A stretch of 64,000 nucleotides of DNA, taken from Tranzscheliella williamsii. Its lineage: Eukaryota > Basidiomycota > Ustilaginomycetes > Ustilaginales > Ustilaginaceae. Both the position numbers and the translations under genes were made by a program. Positions 20,770 to 32,200 of the stretch are shown here, one piece after another. The stretch is taken from the NCBI GenBank assembly GCA_023212725.1, contig JALBYF010000038.1, forward strand, positions 117,526 to 181,525, given 5' to 3'. Each line of letters begins with the position of its first letter. The first letter of the stretch is position 1. The notes under the pieces are model-generated. The model searched no databases, was not told the origin of the DNA, and saw only the letters and a list, made by a program, of their open reading frames with translations.

Positions 20770-22626
20770 ATGGCTTCGTCTGATGTCCGCCTTGCGCCAT
20801 TGCCGCTCACGCGTCCTGTCTCACCTCTCCAGGCAGCTAATTCCAGCTCATCGACGCCGAGGCCCAAATGCTCTGACAATGACGGACCGCCGCTTCCTGG
20901 TTCGTGCACATCACCCGAGGCGGGCCGAACACCGCAGCGTCCTGTTGCCAAGCCACGTCTGCTCTGGCGCGGTGACCTAGTTCTTCAGGATGGCAGCCAC
21001 ATTCCTGGCGTTGCGATCGTCTCCTACGTTGACCCGTTTCAAAGCGCCGTACTTGAAGCACAAAATGCCGCCGGAGCTGGAGACGCCGTAAACAAGCAGC
21101 AGATACAGCTAGGTATTCAAGCTGGGCCGGCCCAGGCGCGCCAGGACGAAGCCGAAGCCGAGCTCTGCCTTGCCCTCGAAATGGTTCGCCATAAACCTCT
21201 ACGCATATCCTCCATCTATACGGACAGAGGCGACCAAACGACCTCGACCCTTTTTGCCAAGACGCCACAGTCCAGTCAGACCTTGCGGAATTCAGACTCC
21301 CACTCCGGCGGAACCGAACGACAGGTCCATTGGGTGTCATCCGGAAACGTTCATATATACCTTGACCCTCAAGAGCTGTCGACAATGGCGTATTTTCAAC
21401 ACTTGTTCTGCTTGGATACCACCCTCGTCAAGGATGCCCAAACGAAGAGGTCTGCCAAGATCGTCACCGTCTCGCTCGATGGACCTCTTGTAGGGGATTC
21501 GACGACCGATATCTTTGGATCCTCTTCCGCATCTGCCTACCCATACTCGGACTTTGCCATTTTTGCACAACCGGTGGACGCAAGTGAGCCCTTAGATGCC
21601 GCTGTCTCAGGCCAGTTACCTATTCGTCTTGTTTTGGGACGTAAGGTTACCGTCACCACCCGAAAACCTACGCTCACTATGGGCAGGGATCTGACGAGGA
21701 TCCGGAGTTTCCATCGGCAGACTAGCCGAAACTCTCCATCCTTGCAAGATGTTTTCAGCCAGGTGGGCATCAGTATGCCCCCGTTTAGCATGCCGTCGGC
21801 CCCTGTGAAGAGGCCGGATGATCCCTTACCGCGTGGTTCAATTTCGCAGATGCTGCATGCCCGAACGAAGCGTAAGTCAAGACCGCCAGAACGTAGGAGT
21901 ACCGACTGCGTTGCTCTGTTCGCCTCTGGAGCTAGTGTCAAGCAGGAAGAGGAGGACCAACACGACCCGTCCAGTTTTGCAATGTACAAAACTGCTCACT
22001 TGGATTCTTCTGCTCCCAAAGGTGGCAGGGCACATACACCTGGCCGAAGAGGCGAGAAACGACCACGTCTTTCGGATGAAAAAGCAGCGGGCAGTCCGGA
22101 CCCGACGGTCTTTGAACAACCTTTCAACGGCTCACCGCAGAGGAAGAAGAAGGTGAAGGCAGATCGTGTTCAGATCGATACACCGCGACTGGAATTGCTT
22201 GGTCCTTCGACTCGGCGACCCTTACTTGGCGCAATGACCATCTCAGCGCCGGCCCTCTCGAAAGACGGCAAGCTTGAGTCGGCGAGCCCAGAGCCGTTCG
22301 GTGGAGCAGCCTTGGCAGCGCGCACCGAAGCGAGGAGTAACGGCTCTTCTGCCACCAAGACGAACGACAGTATTACAGACGGCTGCGACATGGAAAGGCA
22401 GAATCGTGGCCTTATCAAGAAGGCCGTGCATCATCACCTTGTCCGAGACTATGGTCTGTCTCGGACTGACCCTGACTACGTTGCTTGCTACAACCAAACC
22501 TGCTCGGGCGTCTGGTGCGCCTTTCGCAAAACGGCCTCCCTGGAAAGACTCGACAAAGACGCCGTCGACAACATTGCTTGCCTGCATCTTTCGCTCTACC
22601 TTGACGGTCTTCTACCGGCCCACTGA
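20770..22626 (+). CDS. Putative replication-initiation factor, Sld7/MTBP C-terminal-like
   Basis: Single-exon, 618-residue protein. The N-terminal third is partly ordered (RLLWRGDLVLQDGSHIPGVAIVSY, and HWVSSGNVHIYLDPQELSTMAYFQHLFC). The middle is Ser/Pro/Lys-rich and disordered with nuclear-type basic clusters (EKRPRL, QRKKKVK). The last 80 residues form a helical unit: NRGLIKKAVHHHL, then YGLSRTDPDYVACYNQ, GVWCAFR and a terminal helix. That pattern (basic helix, then R/D-x-DPDY-x-x-CY, then G-V-x-x-A-F-R) recalls the C-terminal domain shared by fungal Sld7 and animal MTBP, partners of Sld3/Treslin in origin firing. I could not verify this with a profile, so the name is tentative. That the gene is real is well supported by length and frame. 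Confidence 0.45.
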   Translation: MASSDVRLAPLPLTRPVSPLQAANSSSSTPRPKCSDNDGPPLPGSCTSPEAGRTPQRPVAKPRLLWRGDLVLQDGSHIPGVAIVSYVDPFQSAVLEAQNAAGAGDAVNKQQIQLGIQAGPAQARQDEAEAELCLALEMVRHKPLRISSIYTDRGDQTTSTLFAKTPQSSQTLRNSDSHSGGTERQVHWVSSGNVHIYLDPQELSTMAYFQHLFCLDTTLVKDAQTKRSAKIVTVSLDGPLVGDSTTDIFGSSSASAYPYSDFAIFAQPVDASEPLDAAVSGQLPIRLVLGRKVTVTTRKPTLTMGRDLTRIRSFHRQTSRNSPSLQDVFSQVGISMPPFSMPSAPVKRPDDPLPRGSISQMLHARTKRKSRPPERRSTDCVALFASGASVKQEEEDQHDPSSFAMYKTAHLDSSAPKGGRAHTPGRRGEKRPRLSDEKAAGSPDPTVFEQPFNGSPQRKKKVKADRVQIDTPRLELLGPSTRRPLLGAMTISAPALSKDGKLESASPEPFGGAALAARTEARSNGSSATKTNDSITDGCDMERQNRGLIKKAVHHHLVRDYGLSRTDPDYVACYNQTCSGVWCAFRKTASLERLDKDAVDNIACLHLSLYLDGLLPAH

Positions 22627-24015
22627 ACCCGGTCGAAGCCCCAGAAGCTCACATCTACAGCTCTAAAGCATTGCATCCCTGTCGCAATCTGTTGCTTCAG
22701 CATCTCTTCGCATCTGCAAATCGCATCCTGTATTGTATTCACTAAGCCTCCCGCATCATCATACGCTCGAAGTTGCCTTCCCAAGCTCAGTTTATTTGTG
22801 ATCCGCAATCGGGTGACCGATCAGCGGTGATCCTCCCAATATGGACCAGATCTAACAGCACAATTTCCCGCAATCGTGAATGGCGTGATTGCGTGAATGC
22901 TAAGATCTGTAATAGATGTGATTGGCTGCCTGTCTCAACGCTTTGCGACAACGAGCCGAGAGCCGGACAGTCCTGCCATAGAACTGGCTTGCTCGTTGTC
23001 CAGCACCCAAGGATCATCTCGCAGAGCCGACAAACAACTCTACCTGTACATTTGGATGTGAGAGCTTGCTTGTCCATCGACAGAAGGGGCTGCCGGCCTG
23101 GGTTGAGTCGAGAGGCGGGGGCAAGGAGCAGGTCACCCCGTTTTAAGCAAGCGTAGATGCATCGACTGCTTCTTCTGGACTTGTGCACGTTGAAAGCGCG
23201 AAAGCGTGCCAGTTGGGCACTTGGGGTTACTGGAGGGAACGTTGTCCTGCTGCAGATAAAATCGTAATCTTGCTAGTTGCGACACAACTACGTGGTGAAA
23301 AGCTTGCCACAGCGTGTATTATCAATCGACATGTATTCAACTTCAGTACTGTACTCTTCTTGCATGCGCTGCTGTCTCGAGCCCCGGGATGGAACCCAGA
23401 ATAGAAAATGCAAATCGCATGCACTTTGCGCCTAAGCCGCGTCTGACTCGACTAACATCCCATTGTATTGCCATTCTGATCCTTATTTGTGTCTTTCTGC
23501 CCTTTTCCTTCTTTGGGTGCGTGCAGACGACACCTTGGAAGAACAGCGCACGGCGCACGGCGCGGAGAGGAAGAAATTTTTTGGTGGTCTGGGATTGGAT
23601 GGAAGGCAGGAGCTTCCTGCTTCCTGCATTTCTGCCTGCGTGTCTAGAGCTCGACTGTGCTCTCGTGCCCGAGGCTGCGCGCGCCAACCCTCGTCGCCTT
23701 CCAGCTCGCTCCCTCTCCTTCTCTTGCCTGGCCCTTGCGCATGTAACTCCAAGGACGGACGAGCAGAGCCATACCATCGCCCGAAAACCTATTTCATCTC
23801 GATTCCTACGCTTCACGCTCTGGTTCTAACCACCATCACCATCCTTCTCCTTTGCCCACGCCCCACCCCACACATTTGCCCTTTCTCTTTTTGATTGCAT
23901 CTCCTAGCCAGGGATTTTTCAATACTTGCTCTACTAGACGTTGCAATCGATCCTGTGTCGTTGTCGTCATCGTCTCCTTCCCGTTCATCTTCGTCCCCTT
24001 CATACATATTCCACA
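22627..24015. other. Intergenic, MET6 upstream region
   Basis: About 1.4 kb with no recognisable gene. The last 200 bases are pyrimidine-rich, as is usual for promoters of strongly expressed fungal genes. A start-stop ATGTAA lies at 23741-23746, upstream of the MET6 ATG. Confidence 0.5.
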
Positions 24016-26414
24016 ATGGCGTGAGTATAGCCAGAACAAGTCATGTCTGGGCTTATGTTCTTTACTAACCGCAAATTGTCACTCTCTGTTTGACAACCGG
24101 TCTACCTTGCAGTACTTCCGCCGTTCTCGGTTACCCCCGAATCGGCCCCCAGCGAGAGGTCAAGAAGGCCCTCGAGGCCTACTGGGCTGCCAAGATCTCC
24201 CAGGAGGAGCTTCTCAAGGTTGCCAAAGAGCAGCGACTCCAGACCTACAAGTCTATCAAGGACGCTGGTGTCGACGTTGTCCCTACCGGCACCTTCTCCC
24301 TCTACGACCACGTTCTTGATGCTTCCAACACCTTCAACCTCATTCCCTCTAACTACGCACAGTCTGGTCTCGATGCTCTCGACACGTACTTTGCCATGGC
24401 CCGAGGCCACCAGAAGGGCGGCGTCGATCTTCCCGCCACGGAGATGCAAAAGTGGTTTGACTCCAACTACCACTACCTCGTCCCTGAGCTGAGCGAGTCC
24501 ACCGAATTCAAGATCAACAACACCAAGCCTGTCGACGACTTCCTCGAGGCTAAGCAGGCCGGCTACAATGCCCGACCCGTCCTTGTCGGTCCTGTCACCC
24601 TGCTTGCCCTCGGTAAGCCCGGCAAGGATGCCAAGAACGCCGAGCTTGACCCTGTTTCCCTTCTCGAAAAGCTCGCTCCCGTCTACGGTGAGATGCTTGC
24701 CAAGCTCGCCGAGGCCGGTGCCGAGTGGGTCCAGATTGACGAGCCCGTCCTGGTTCTGGACCGAGCCCAGCAGTACTCTGCCGAGTTCAAGGCCGCCTAC
24801 GAGACCATTGCCAAGGCTGCTCCCTCTGTTAAGATTATGATTGCCACCTACTTTAACAAGCTCGAGTCCAACCTCGAAATCGTCAAGTCACTTCCTGTTG
24901 CTGGTCTCCACGTCGACCTCGACCGTGCCCCCGAGCAGCTCGACGAGGTTCTCTCCGCCTTTGTCAACACCAAGACGGTCGTCTCTCTCGGTCTGGTATC
25001 TGGACGAAACATCTGGAAAACCGACTTGAGCGCTGCTCTCAAGGTCGCCCAGAAGGCCATCGACACGCTGGGAGGCGATGCCTCGCGAGTGCAGGTTGCT
25101 TCCTCTTCTTCGCTTCTTCACACCCCCATCACGATTGCCAACGAGAACAAGCTGGAGGCCAGCGTGCTCGACTGGTTCTCGTTCGCCAACGAAAAGTGCG
25201 CCGAGGTCGCTACTCTTGCTGCTGCCCTTCGAGACTCGACCTCTGCCGCCGACCGACTGTCTGCTAACGAGAAGAGCATCAAGGCTCGACGAGACTTTGA
25301 GAAGAACTCGGACTCGGCTGTCCGAGACCGCGTGGCCGGCATCAAGCCCGAGGACCTCGCCCGAAAGTCCCCTTTCAGCACTCGAAAGGAGGTGCAGAAG
25401 AAGCATCTTCAGCTCCCCGTCTTCCCCACCACTACCATCGGCTCTTTCCCCCAGACCAAGGAAATCCGACAGTACCGAGCTCGATTCAACAAGAAGGATA
25501 TCTCCAAGGAAGAGTACGAGAAGTTCCTCGAGGATGAGATCAAGATGGTTGTCGAGAAGCAGGAAGCCCTTGGCCTTGACGTCCTGGTTCACGGTGAACC
25601 CGAGCGAAACGACATGGTTCAGTACTTTGGCGAGCTGCTTGACGGCTTTGTCTTTACCCAGAACGCCTGGGTCCAGTCGTTTGGTTCCCGATACGTTCGA
25701 CCGCCGATTGTCGTCTCTGACGTCAGCCGACCCGCTCCCATGACGGTCCGATGGTCCTCGTACGCTCAGAGTCTGACGCAGAAGCCCATGAAGGGCATGT
25801 TGACCGGACCGGTCACCATTCTCAACTGGTCTTTCCCTCGAGCTGACATCAGCAAGGAGGTTCAGTCCAAGCAGATCGCTCTTGCCCTTCGCGACGAGGT
25901 GATTGACCTCGAGAAGGCCGGTGTGCGAGCTGTCCAGGTCGACGAGCCCGCCATCCGAGAAGGTCTTCCGCTTCGACAGAAGGACTGGACCGGCTACCTG
26001 CGATGGGCCGTCGACTCGTTCCGACTGTCCACTTCTGGCTGCTCGGACGCCATGAACATTGCCTCGCACTTCTGCTACTCGGACTTCTCTCTGATCATGA
26101 AGTCGATCATTGAGCTTGACGCCGACATGATCTCCATCGAGCACTCCAAGTCGGGCGAGCACCTACTCAACGCCTTCAAAAAGGTTGGTTACCCCTCGCA
26201 CATTGGACCCGGTGTCTTTGACATTCACTCGCCCCGAGTTCCCGGCAAGGACGAGATGGTCGGCCGAATCAAGGCCATGGCTGAGGTTCTGCCCAAGGAC
26301 TCTATCTGGGTCAACCCTGACTGCGGTCTCAAGACGCGAACCTGGGAGGAGTGCACTGCCCAGCTTACCAACATGGTTGCTGCTGCTGAGGAGTGCCGAA
26401 AGACGCTTGTATAG
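24016..26414 (+). CDS. MET6: Cobalamin-independent methionine synthase
   Basis: 5-methyltetrahydropteroyltriglutamate-homocysteine methyltransferase, the last step of methionine synthesis. The first exon is only five bases (24016-24020, ATGGC), then an intron 24021-24112 with GTGAGT donor, a TACTAAC branch site (24063) and TTGCAG acceptor. Exon 2 is 24113-26414. The join restores the conserved start MATSAVLGYPRIGPQRE, giving 768 residues, normal for the family. The N-terminal half binds folate. The C-terminal half carries homocysteine and zinc ligands: GSFPQT, VHGEPERNDMVQYF, QVDEPAIREG, the HFCYSDF segment and NPDCGLKTR (zinc Cys). Codon use is strongly biased, with arginine mostly CGA, indicating high expression. 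Confidence 0.97.
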
Positions 26415-27458
26415 ACATGGAGCCTCGCCCTTGCTTACGATGGTTTTCCCCAGCCTCCCTGCCCCTCTGCCCCTCTGCCCCTCTCCCCCCTGCCTCTATG
26501 CCCTCTTCTCCCCCATAGCTCTGATCCAGCATCAACTGCTCTGATCAAACAAGCTAGCCGAAAGCATTTCTTGGTTTCGGTCCCTTTGCCACCTTTCTCC
26601 TCTCACGGTTTTGTTAGTCGTCTCAGGTTTCGCCTCGTACACTGTGTACCCACGTCGCATTTGTCCCTGAAAAAGTTCCGACCCCGCTTTCCTGGCTAGG
26701 ATCGCGGCGGTTCTCTGTATTCTGTAGCCCATTCAACATGATATCCCGCACTCATGCATTCAACATGATCCTCAGTAGTTCCAGCATTCAACATGGACAT
26801 ATCTACTCATACTCGTCGTCGCCGTTGTGTTTGTTTGGCTGTGCTCTAAAACACATCACAATCGACGGCTCGTGAAAGGCTTTGGCGTATCAGAGAAGTG
26901 GAAGCTCTGTGGGCCGTTGTGACCTGAGCTGCGTCAACCCCACCACCCCGGCAGCTTTCTCGCCCGAAACACAACGATACGATTAAGGTTAGGTGCTCAG
27001 ATCTCAATGCTGGTTGCTCAGCAGCTCCACATCGATCAAAATTGTGATCCGATTGCAGCGTCTCTGATGCTCTCTGGCAATGACTGGGAGTGTTGAGACG
27101 CTTTGCGGTGGACTACTTGCCCGCTGCGGTTGTCCACTCCTGACGATCCCCGCTTGAAGCAAGTTGCGGCTGTCGCTGGCTTTCCAAGACTTGCCGAGGC
27201 CAGCCCGTAAGCCTGCCCCACTCTGGCCTTTTATGTTAGATCAGATCACAAGGCATGCTGAGACCCGGATTTAACATTCGACATTCGACCTTTTTCGTGA
27301 CTGTACGAGCCGCGCAAGGGCCACGCAACACACTCCACTCATCTCGAAAGGGCACTGTGATAGTCTGCCTTCCGCCTACCATCCTCTGCGTGTCCCCGCT
27401 TATCGCAACTGCCATTCGTTGCACACAGCCTTGACAGGCACAGAAGCATTTCGCGACC
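26415..27458. other. Intergenic MET6 to DSK2
   Basis: About 1 kb. Near 26460-26490 there is a short array of GCCCCTCT units, and at 26730-26795 three copies of CATTCAACATG. No open frame with recognisable similarity and no RNA gene seen. Confidence 0.5.
26730..26795. repeat. Three direct copies of CATTCAACATG
   Basis: Identical 11-mers at 26730-26740, 26757-26767 and 26785-26795, spaced 27 and 28 bases start to start. They lie 316 bases after the MET6 stop and about 660 before DSK2. The spacers are not similar. Confidence 0.9.
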
Positions 27459-28760
27459 ATGGCAGACGCAACAGACGCAGCGACTACGCTCAAAGTAAAT
27501 ATCAAGGGGCCCTCGGAGCTGAAGCTCAGCCTGGATATCTCGACCGATCAAACGGTGCGGCAGCTCAAGGAGGCTATCGAATCACAGAAGCCCGACATTC
27601 CCGCCGACGCACAGCGGCTGATCTATGCTGGCAAGGTACTCAAGGACGAGGAGCAGCTTTCGACATACAAGATCAAGGATGGTAACACTATCCACATGGT
27701 CAAGTCCGCCGCCAGATCAGCGCCTTCCACCGGCAACCCTTCCGCGCCAGGCACTGCCCCCTCGAGTTCCAACTCGTCGTCGGGTGCCGGCTCGACAGCC
27801 TCGTCCCAGGCCCATGGCGTACCCTCCAACTTTTCCGCCGGGCAGAACTTTACCAACAATCCGCTCTCCGCTCTCAACCGAGCTGACTATGCCGGCCCTC
27901 ACATGGCACGCTTGCTGAACGAGAGCGGCGGCGCATTCGGCGGTATGGGCGTCAATCCTCGTGACCCCAACATGATGATGGGGCTCATGCAGAATCCTGA
28001 AGTGCAGCGTCAGATGCGCGATATGATGTCTCGGCCCGAGTTTATCGACCAGATGGTCTCGCTCAACCCACAGCTTTCCCAGATGGCGCCACAGATGCGC
28101 GAAATGATGCGCTCAGAACAGTTCCGCGAGATGATCACCAATCCAGAGACGATGCAGAGGATGGCGCAGATGCAGGAAATGTTCGGCGGCGCTGGTGGCG
28201 GTATGGGCGCAATGGGAGGACTGGGTGCATTGGGAGGCCTCGGCGGCGCGGCCGGTGCAGGTGGCAACAACGGCGGTGGTCAGTGGCCACCACCGGGCGC
28301 CTTCGGTACACCAGGCACAGACGCCAACAACGCCGGAACCGGCGCTGGCAACGACCAAGGTCTTGGAATGGGCAATGGCCAAGGCAACAGGCAGGCCAAT
28401 GCTGGGCTGTTCAACGGCCTCTTCACTGGCATGGCCAATGCAGAGCCCGGCTCCGGCGGTGCCAATGCCGGCGCTGCGCCCGGCGGTGGTGCCAATCCCT
28501 TCAGCGACCCCGCCTTCCTTCAGCAGCTGTTAGGAGGTGCCGGCATGTTTGGAGGTATGGGAGGCGCCGCACCCGCTCCTGCCGCGAGGGACAGCCGACC
28601 ACCCGAGGAACGCTTTGCCACCCAGCTGGAGCAGATGCAGTCGATGGGTTTCTACGACGGCCAGTCCAACATCCGGGCCCTCTTGCTCAGCGGCGGAAGT
28701 GTCGAAGGCGCCATCGGCATCTTGCTCGACAATCCCAATCCACCTGCCTCGGGCAACTGA
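27459..28760 (+). CDS. DSK2: Ubiquilin (Dsk2), UBL-UBA shuttle protein
   Basis: Single exon, 433 residues. An N-terminal ubiquitin-like domain (residues about 10-78; LKLSLDISTDQTVRQLKEAI, RLIYAGKVLKDEEQL) is followed by a Ser-rich linker. STI1-type helical repeats come next, with the typical NPQLSQMAPQMREMMRS and MMGLMQNPEVQRQM segments, then a Gly/Asn-rich low-complexity region and a C-terminal UBA domain (about 385-428; RFATQLEQMQSMGFYD, GSVEGAIGILLDNP). Dsk2/ubiquilins carry ubiquitinated clients to the proteasome and shield membrane-protein segments. Length is close to the family norm. ATG context is CGACCATGG. The next gene on the same strand encodes a protein with ubiquitin-interacting-motif-like segments. 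Confidence 0.96.
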   Translation: MADATDAATTLKVNIKGPSELKLSLDISTDQTVRQLKEAIESQKPDIPADAQRLIYAGKVLKDEEQLSTYKIKDGNTIHMVKSAARSAPSTGNPSAPGTAPSSSNSSSGAGSTASSQAHGVPSNFSAGQNFTNNPLSALNRADYAGPHMARLLNESGGAFGGMGVNPRDPNMMMGLMQNPEVQRQMRDMMSRPEFIDQMVSLNPQLSQMAPQMREMMRSEQFREMITNPETMQRMAQMQEMFGGAGGGMGAMGGLGALGGLGGAAGAGGNNGGGQWPPPGAFGTPGTDANNAGTGAGNDQGLGMGNGQGNRQANAGLFNGLFTGMANAEPGSGGANAGAAPGGGANPFSDPAFLQQLLGGAGMFGGMGGAAPAPAARDSRPPEERFATQLEQMQSMGFYDGQSNIRALLLSGGSVEGAIGILLDNPNPPASGN

Positions 28761-29291
28761 ACGGCTTCTGCTCAGCAACCCCCGACAGGCGGCGCGCTTC
28801 CTCTGGTCCCATTCTCAACCTGTTCCTTGTGCAATATCATCAGATGGTTTTCACAACCTCGTTTCTGCTCAATGTCCGCCTGACTCCTGCTTGGTCTCTC
28901 TCACCGGCGAAAGCCTATTCGTCTGGGCTGTGCTGTTAGGCGCCGATGGTCCTTTCTTAGCCTATAATGATGCATCGGGCTGTGTAGGGGATAGTCACAG
29001 TGGGGTTGCAGTTGTCAGTTTAACAAACATGTCCTAAGTCTCGGCACGGGGTGCATCATGCATGGGCCGGTCGTGCTCTCATACCATCATCATCAGTCGC
29101 CGGTCCTGCTTACTGCCGACAGCTGTTGTGTCCGTCGAGAAAGCGTCGCTGCTGCGCCTACGCGTCAGTGTGCCCCGCAGCTGGAGTGTGTGGCGAACAA
29201 GCATGCTCCTTTCTTCGCGCAAGATCACACTTTTGTCCATTCTTGACTGCCCACCACCCGGCGAGCCGTAGCCCGCTGTCTCCGTAGGGCA
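28761..29291. other. Intergenic DSK2 to UIM/PPxY gene
   Basis: About 530 bases between two genes on the same strand. Several short overlapping frames near 29050-29290 look non-coding. No other element seen. Confidence 0.5.
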
Positions 29292-32200
29292 ATGTCTTTC
29301 AATCCGACGGCTTCGAATCCCCAGCAGGGGAACGCCTACTCGCAGCACGCGCAGCACGCTTATCAAGAGGCGCAAGGGCAGCGTCAGCCTGCTGCGTATC
29401 GTGACGATGGTCCGTACACTTCACCGCCTCCCGCCGCTCAGACACCTCCGTCGACCTATACCAACGCCTTTATGGCTCCTCCCGACGTCCGACACGGCCA
29501 CGGAATGGCGTATTCCACATATCCCAGCAGCAGCAATGTGGCTGCCTATCCGGCGCAGGCCATGCCAACCTCACCCCGCGGCCCAATGCAGCAGCGTGTC
29601 ACTTCGCCTGCGCTGGCGTCAGGGCCCTCCCACTTCCCTGCAAGCCAGCCGACCGGGCCGGGATTGTATGGGCCAGCTCCTGCGCATTTCCGTCCAAGTC
29701 CCGTCGCACGGCCCGGGTATCCACACGAACAGCGGCTTGTCAACCCATATGAGCAGCTAGAGCAGCGCCACGCTACGCACCGCAGCGACCATCCCATGCC
29801 AGCCCAACGATCCACCTCCTTGCACAGCTCCTCAAGCCCACCGTCTTTCGGGCCTGGCGACCCGCTCTACTCTGGTCCTGCATCCGTGGCACCCGCTCGC
29901 TCCAGTGGAAGGACTGCCACGTATAGACAATCTACCCCGGGGAGTGCGTCGGAAGTAGGACATCCTGGGATACTTCAGCCAAATACACCTTCGTACGGCG
30001 ATCGCTCGTATCATCCTGCCGAACCAGGCTCTCAGCGTAGCGTCAGCGGGTCATCACAGTCGAGGACGGACAGCAGGAGCAACCGGCGTGACGACGGAAG
30101 CTCACAGGGCATGTCCCGGAGCACACCGTCACCGACTGCGCAACGCAAACCATCGCACGCATTCGACGACTGCGCGGACCGCAGATCGGAGATAGATAAG
30201 GCCATCGAGGCATCGCTCGATTCTGCCAAGCAGGACGAAGAGCGGAGGCGGCAGACCGAACGCGAACAGGACCAACTACGTCTTGTCTATGCTGCCACGG
30301 CGAGCGAGAACGAGGCTGAGAGGCGCAGGCAGAAGGAGGAGGAAGATCTCTTGCACCAGATCATGCAAGACAGCAAGCGCGAAGCAGAGCTCCATGCCAA
30401 GCGCAGGGCAGAGGAGGAGGAGCTGATCCTTGAAGAGTCGCGCCAGCATGCGCTGCGCCAACGAGAGCAACAAGCAAGGCTCGAGGCAGAAATGCTGGAT
30501 CGGGCCAAGCTTGAGTCGCAGGCCGAAGACGAGCGCCGCCGACAAGACATGTCCACATTCCACGACGCCGAGAAGAGAGCGCTCGAGGAGAGCCTCCGAG
30601 AGCAGGAGGAGGAATGGAAGCGTAGAGAGAGCGCCGAAAAGTCCCTCCTCGCCTTCTTCCAGTACAGAGAGCCGGCTTCCTCCTCCGCAGGCCCCTCGGC
30701 GTCACTTCCTTCCGGCTCTACAGCATCTGGATCAGCGGACCGGCCGCTGTCACCCCTTTCCTCAGCCAGCTCCCAAGACCTGGAAGCCGAATACTGGAAA
30801 TTTGCGGGGCACAACGGCGCCTATCAGCTTGCCCTGCAGATGAGCCGAGCCAGTCTGGATTCATCCGGCCAAGGACCGTCTAACCCAGGCCCATCGCGCA
30901 GGCCTCTTCCCACCCTCCCCAGCAGTGCAAGCTCAGGCAGTTCTAACCCCGTTCCGACGTCTCCCCCTCAGAGCGAGGAGAGTTCGGCGTGGAAGCAAGA
31001 TGATTGGAGTGAGCATGGCCTTCCTGACGAGGCACCTCCTGCCTACGAGGACGCTACCAAGCCAGCGCCCAAGAATATACCCGACCCAATGACATCCAGA
31101 GCTCCAGCCCATCTGCCCCCAGTTCCAGCGTCGGACACGGGACCCACTGGCGATATGCGCGCAGACGCAGATGCTCCGCCGCTCCCACAAAAACCTACGT
31201 CACGGACCCCCTGGCAAAGCGACGGAAACGGAAACCTAGCCACTGCCGGAGCGACACCTACCGCGAGCCAAAGACGGTCGCGTCTCAGCCAAGGGTCGAC
31301 GCCCGTGGGGGTGGTTGGTTCTGGCTCATCGGAGGTGTCGGCCTCGGAGGTCGCTGAACCTGCGTCCGCGTCCTCTGCAGCTGGCTCGCTGGCCGAGGAG
31401 CAGCGCGTGTCTCCGTCGCGATCGGCGACGGTCTCCGATGGCGAGTCCGCGTGCGTACCGCCCGACGAACCGGCGTCGCCACTGGTGCCAGGTCCAAGCG
31501 GTAGCCCGCTGCGGGAGGGCACGGAGCGAGCCAGGCTGGCTGCCACTTGTGCGCCGGAGCCGATCGGACAGCCTGCGCTGGCGGGGATCGACTTTGGCTA
31601 CTGCGCGTTGCCGTTCGCCGCACGGCTGGACAGCCGGATGGCGACCGCCTCGCAGCAGGCGGGCGCGCACTCGCCGGACAAGGCGTACTTTCCACCGTCG
31701 ATCCAGCTTACCAGAAGGACCGAGGCAAGGGCGGGCGGAGGTGGCCCTTCGAGTGTCGCTTCGACGACGGGGCGGGAGAGCGAAGCCGAGCGGGGGGGCG
31801 GTGCGTTTTTCGTGCTGCGGGCGCCGTCGTGGAAGAGCCTGCTGCGAGCGATTGCCTGGTACGGGAACAGCACGGTGGAGGCTGGGCCGGAGGAGGTGGT
31901 GGATGCGGCGGGGCGGGGTTGCTTGCTGCGGGTCGAGGTGGAGTTTGTCACGCCCGCGCGGCCGGGGGTTGAGTATGAGGTGGCGAAGGGGGGGGCGGTG
32001 CCTGCGCATGTGGGCGTGTGTCTGTCGCTGCTGCCCGTCGCGGGGACGGCGGCGTGGTTGCGGTCGGACGAGTACGCGGCGGCAAAGCGCGAGTCGAAGC
32101 GGCTCGATGCCGAGTATGCGCGGCGCGGTGCCACCCGGCGCCTGCTCGAGCTCGCCCGCCCTCCCCCCGCCCTGCCCCTCCCCCTCGTCCGCCTCGCACA

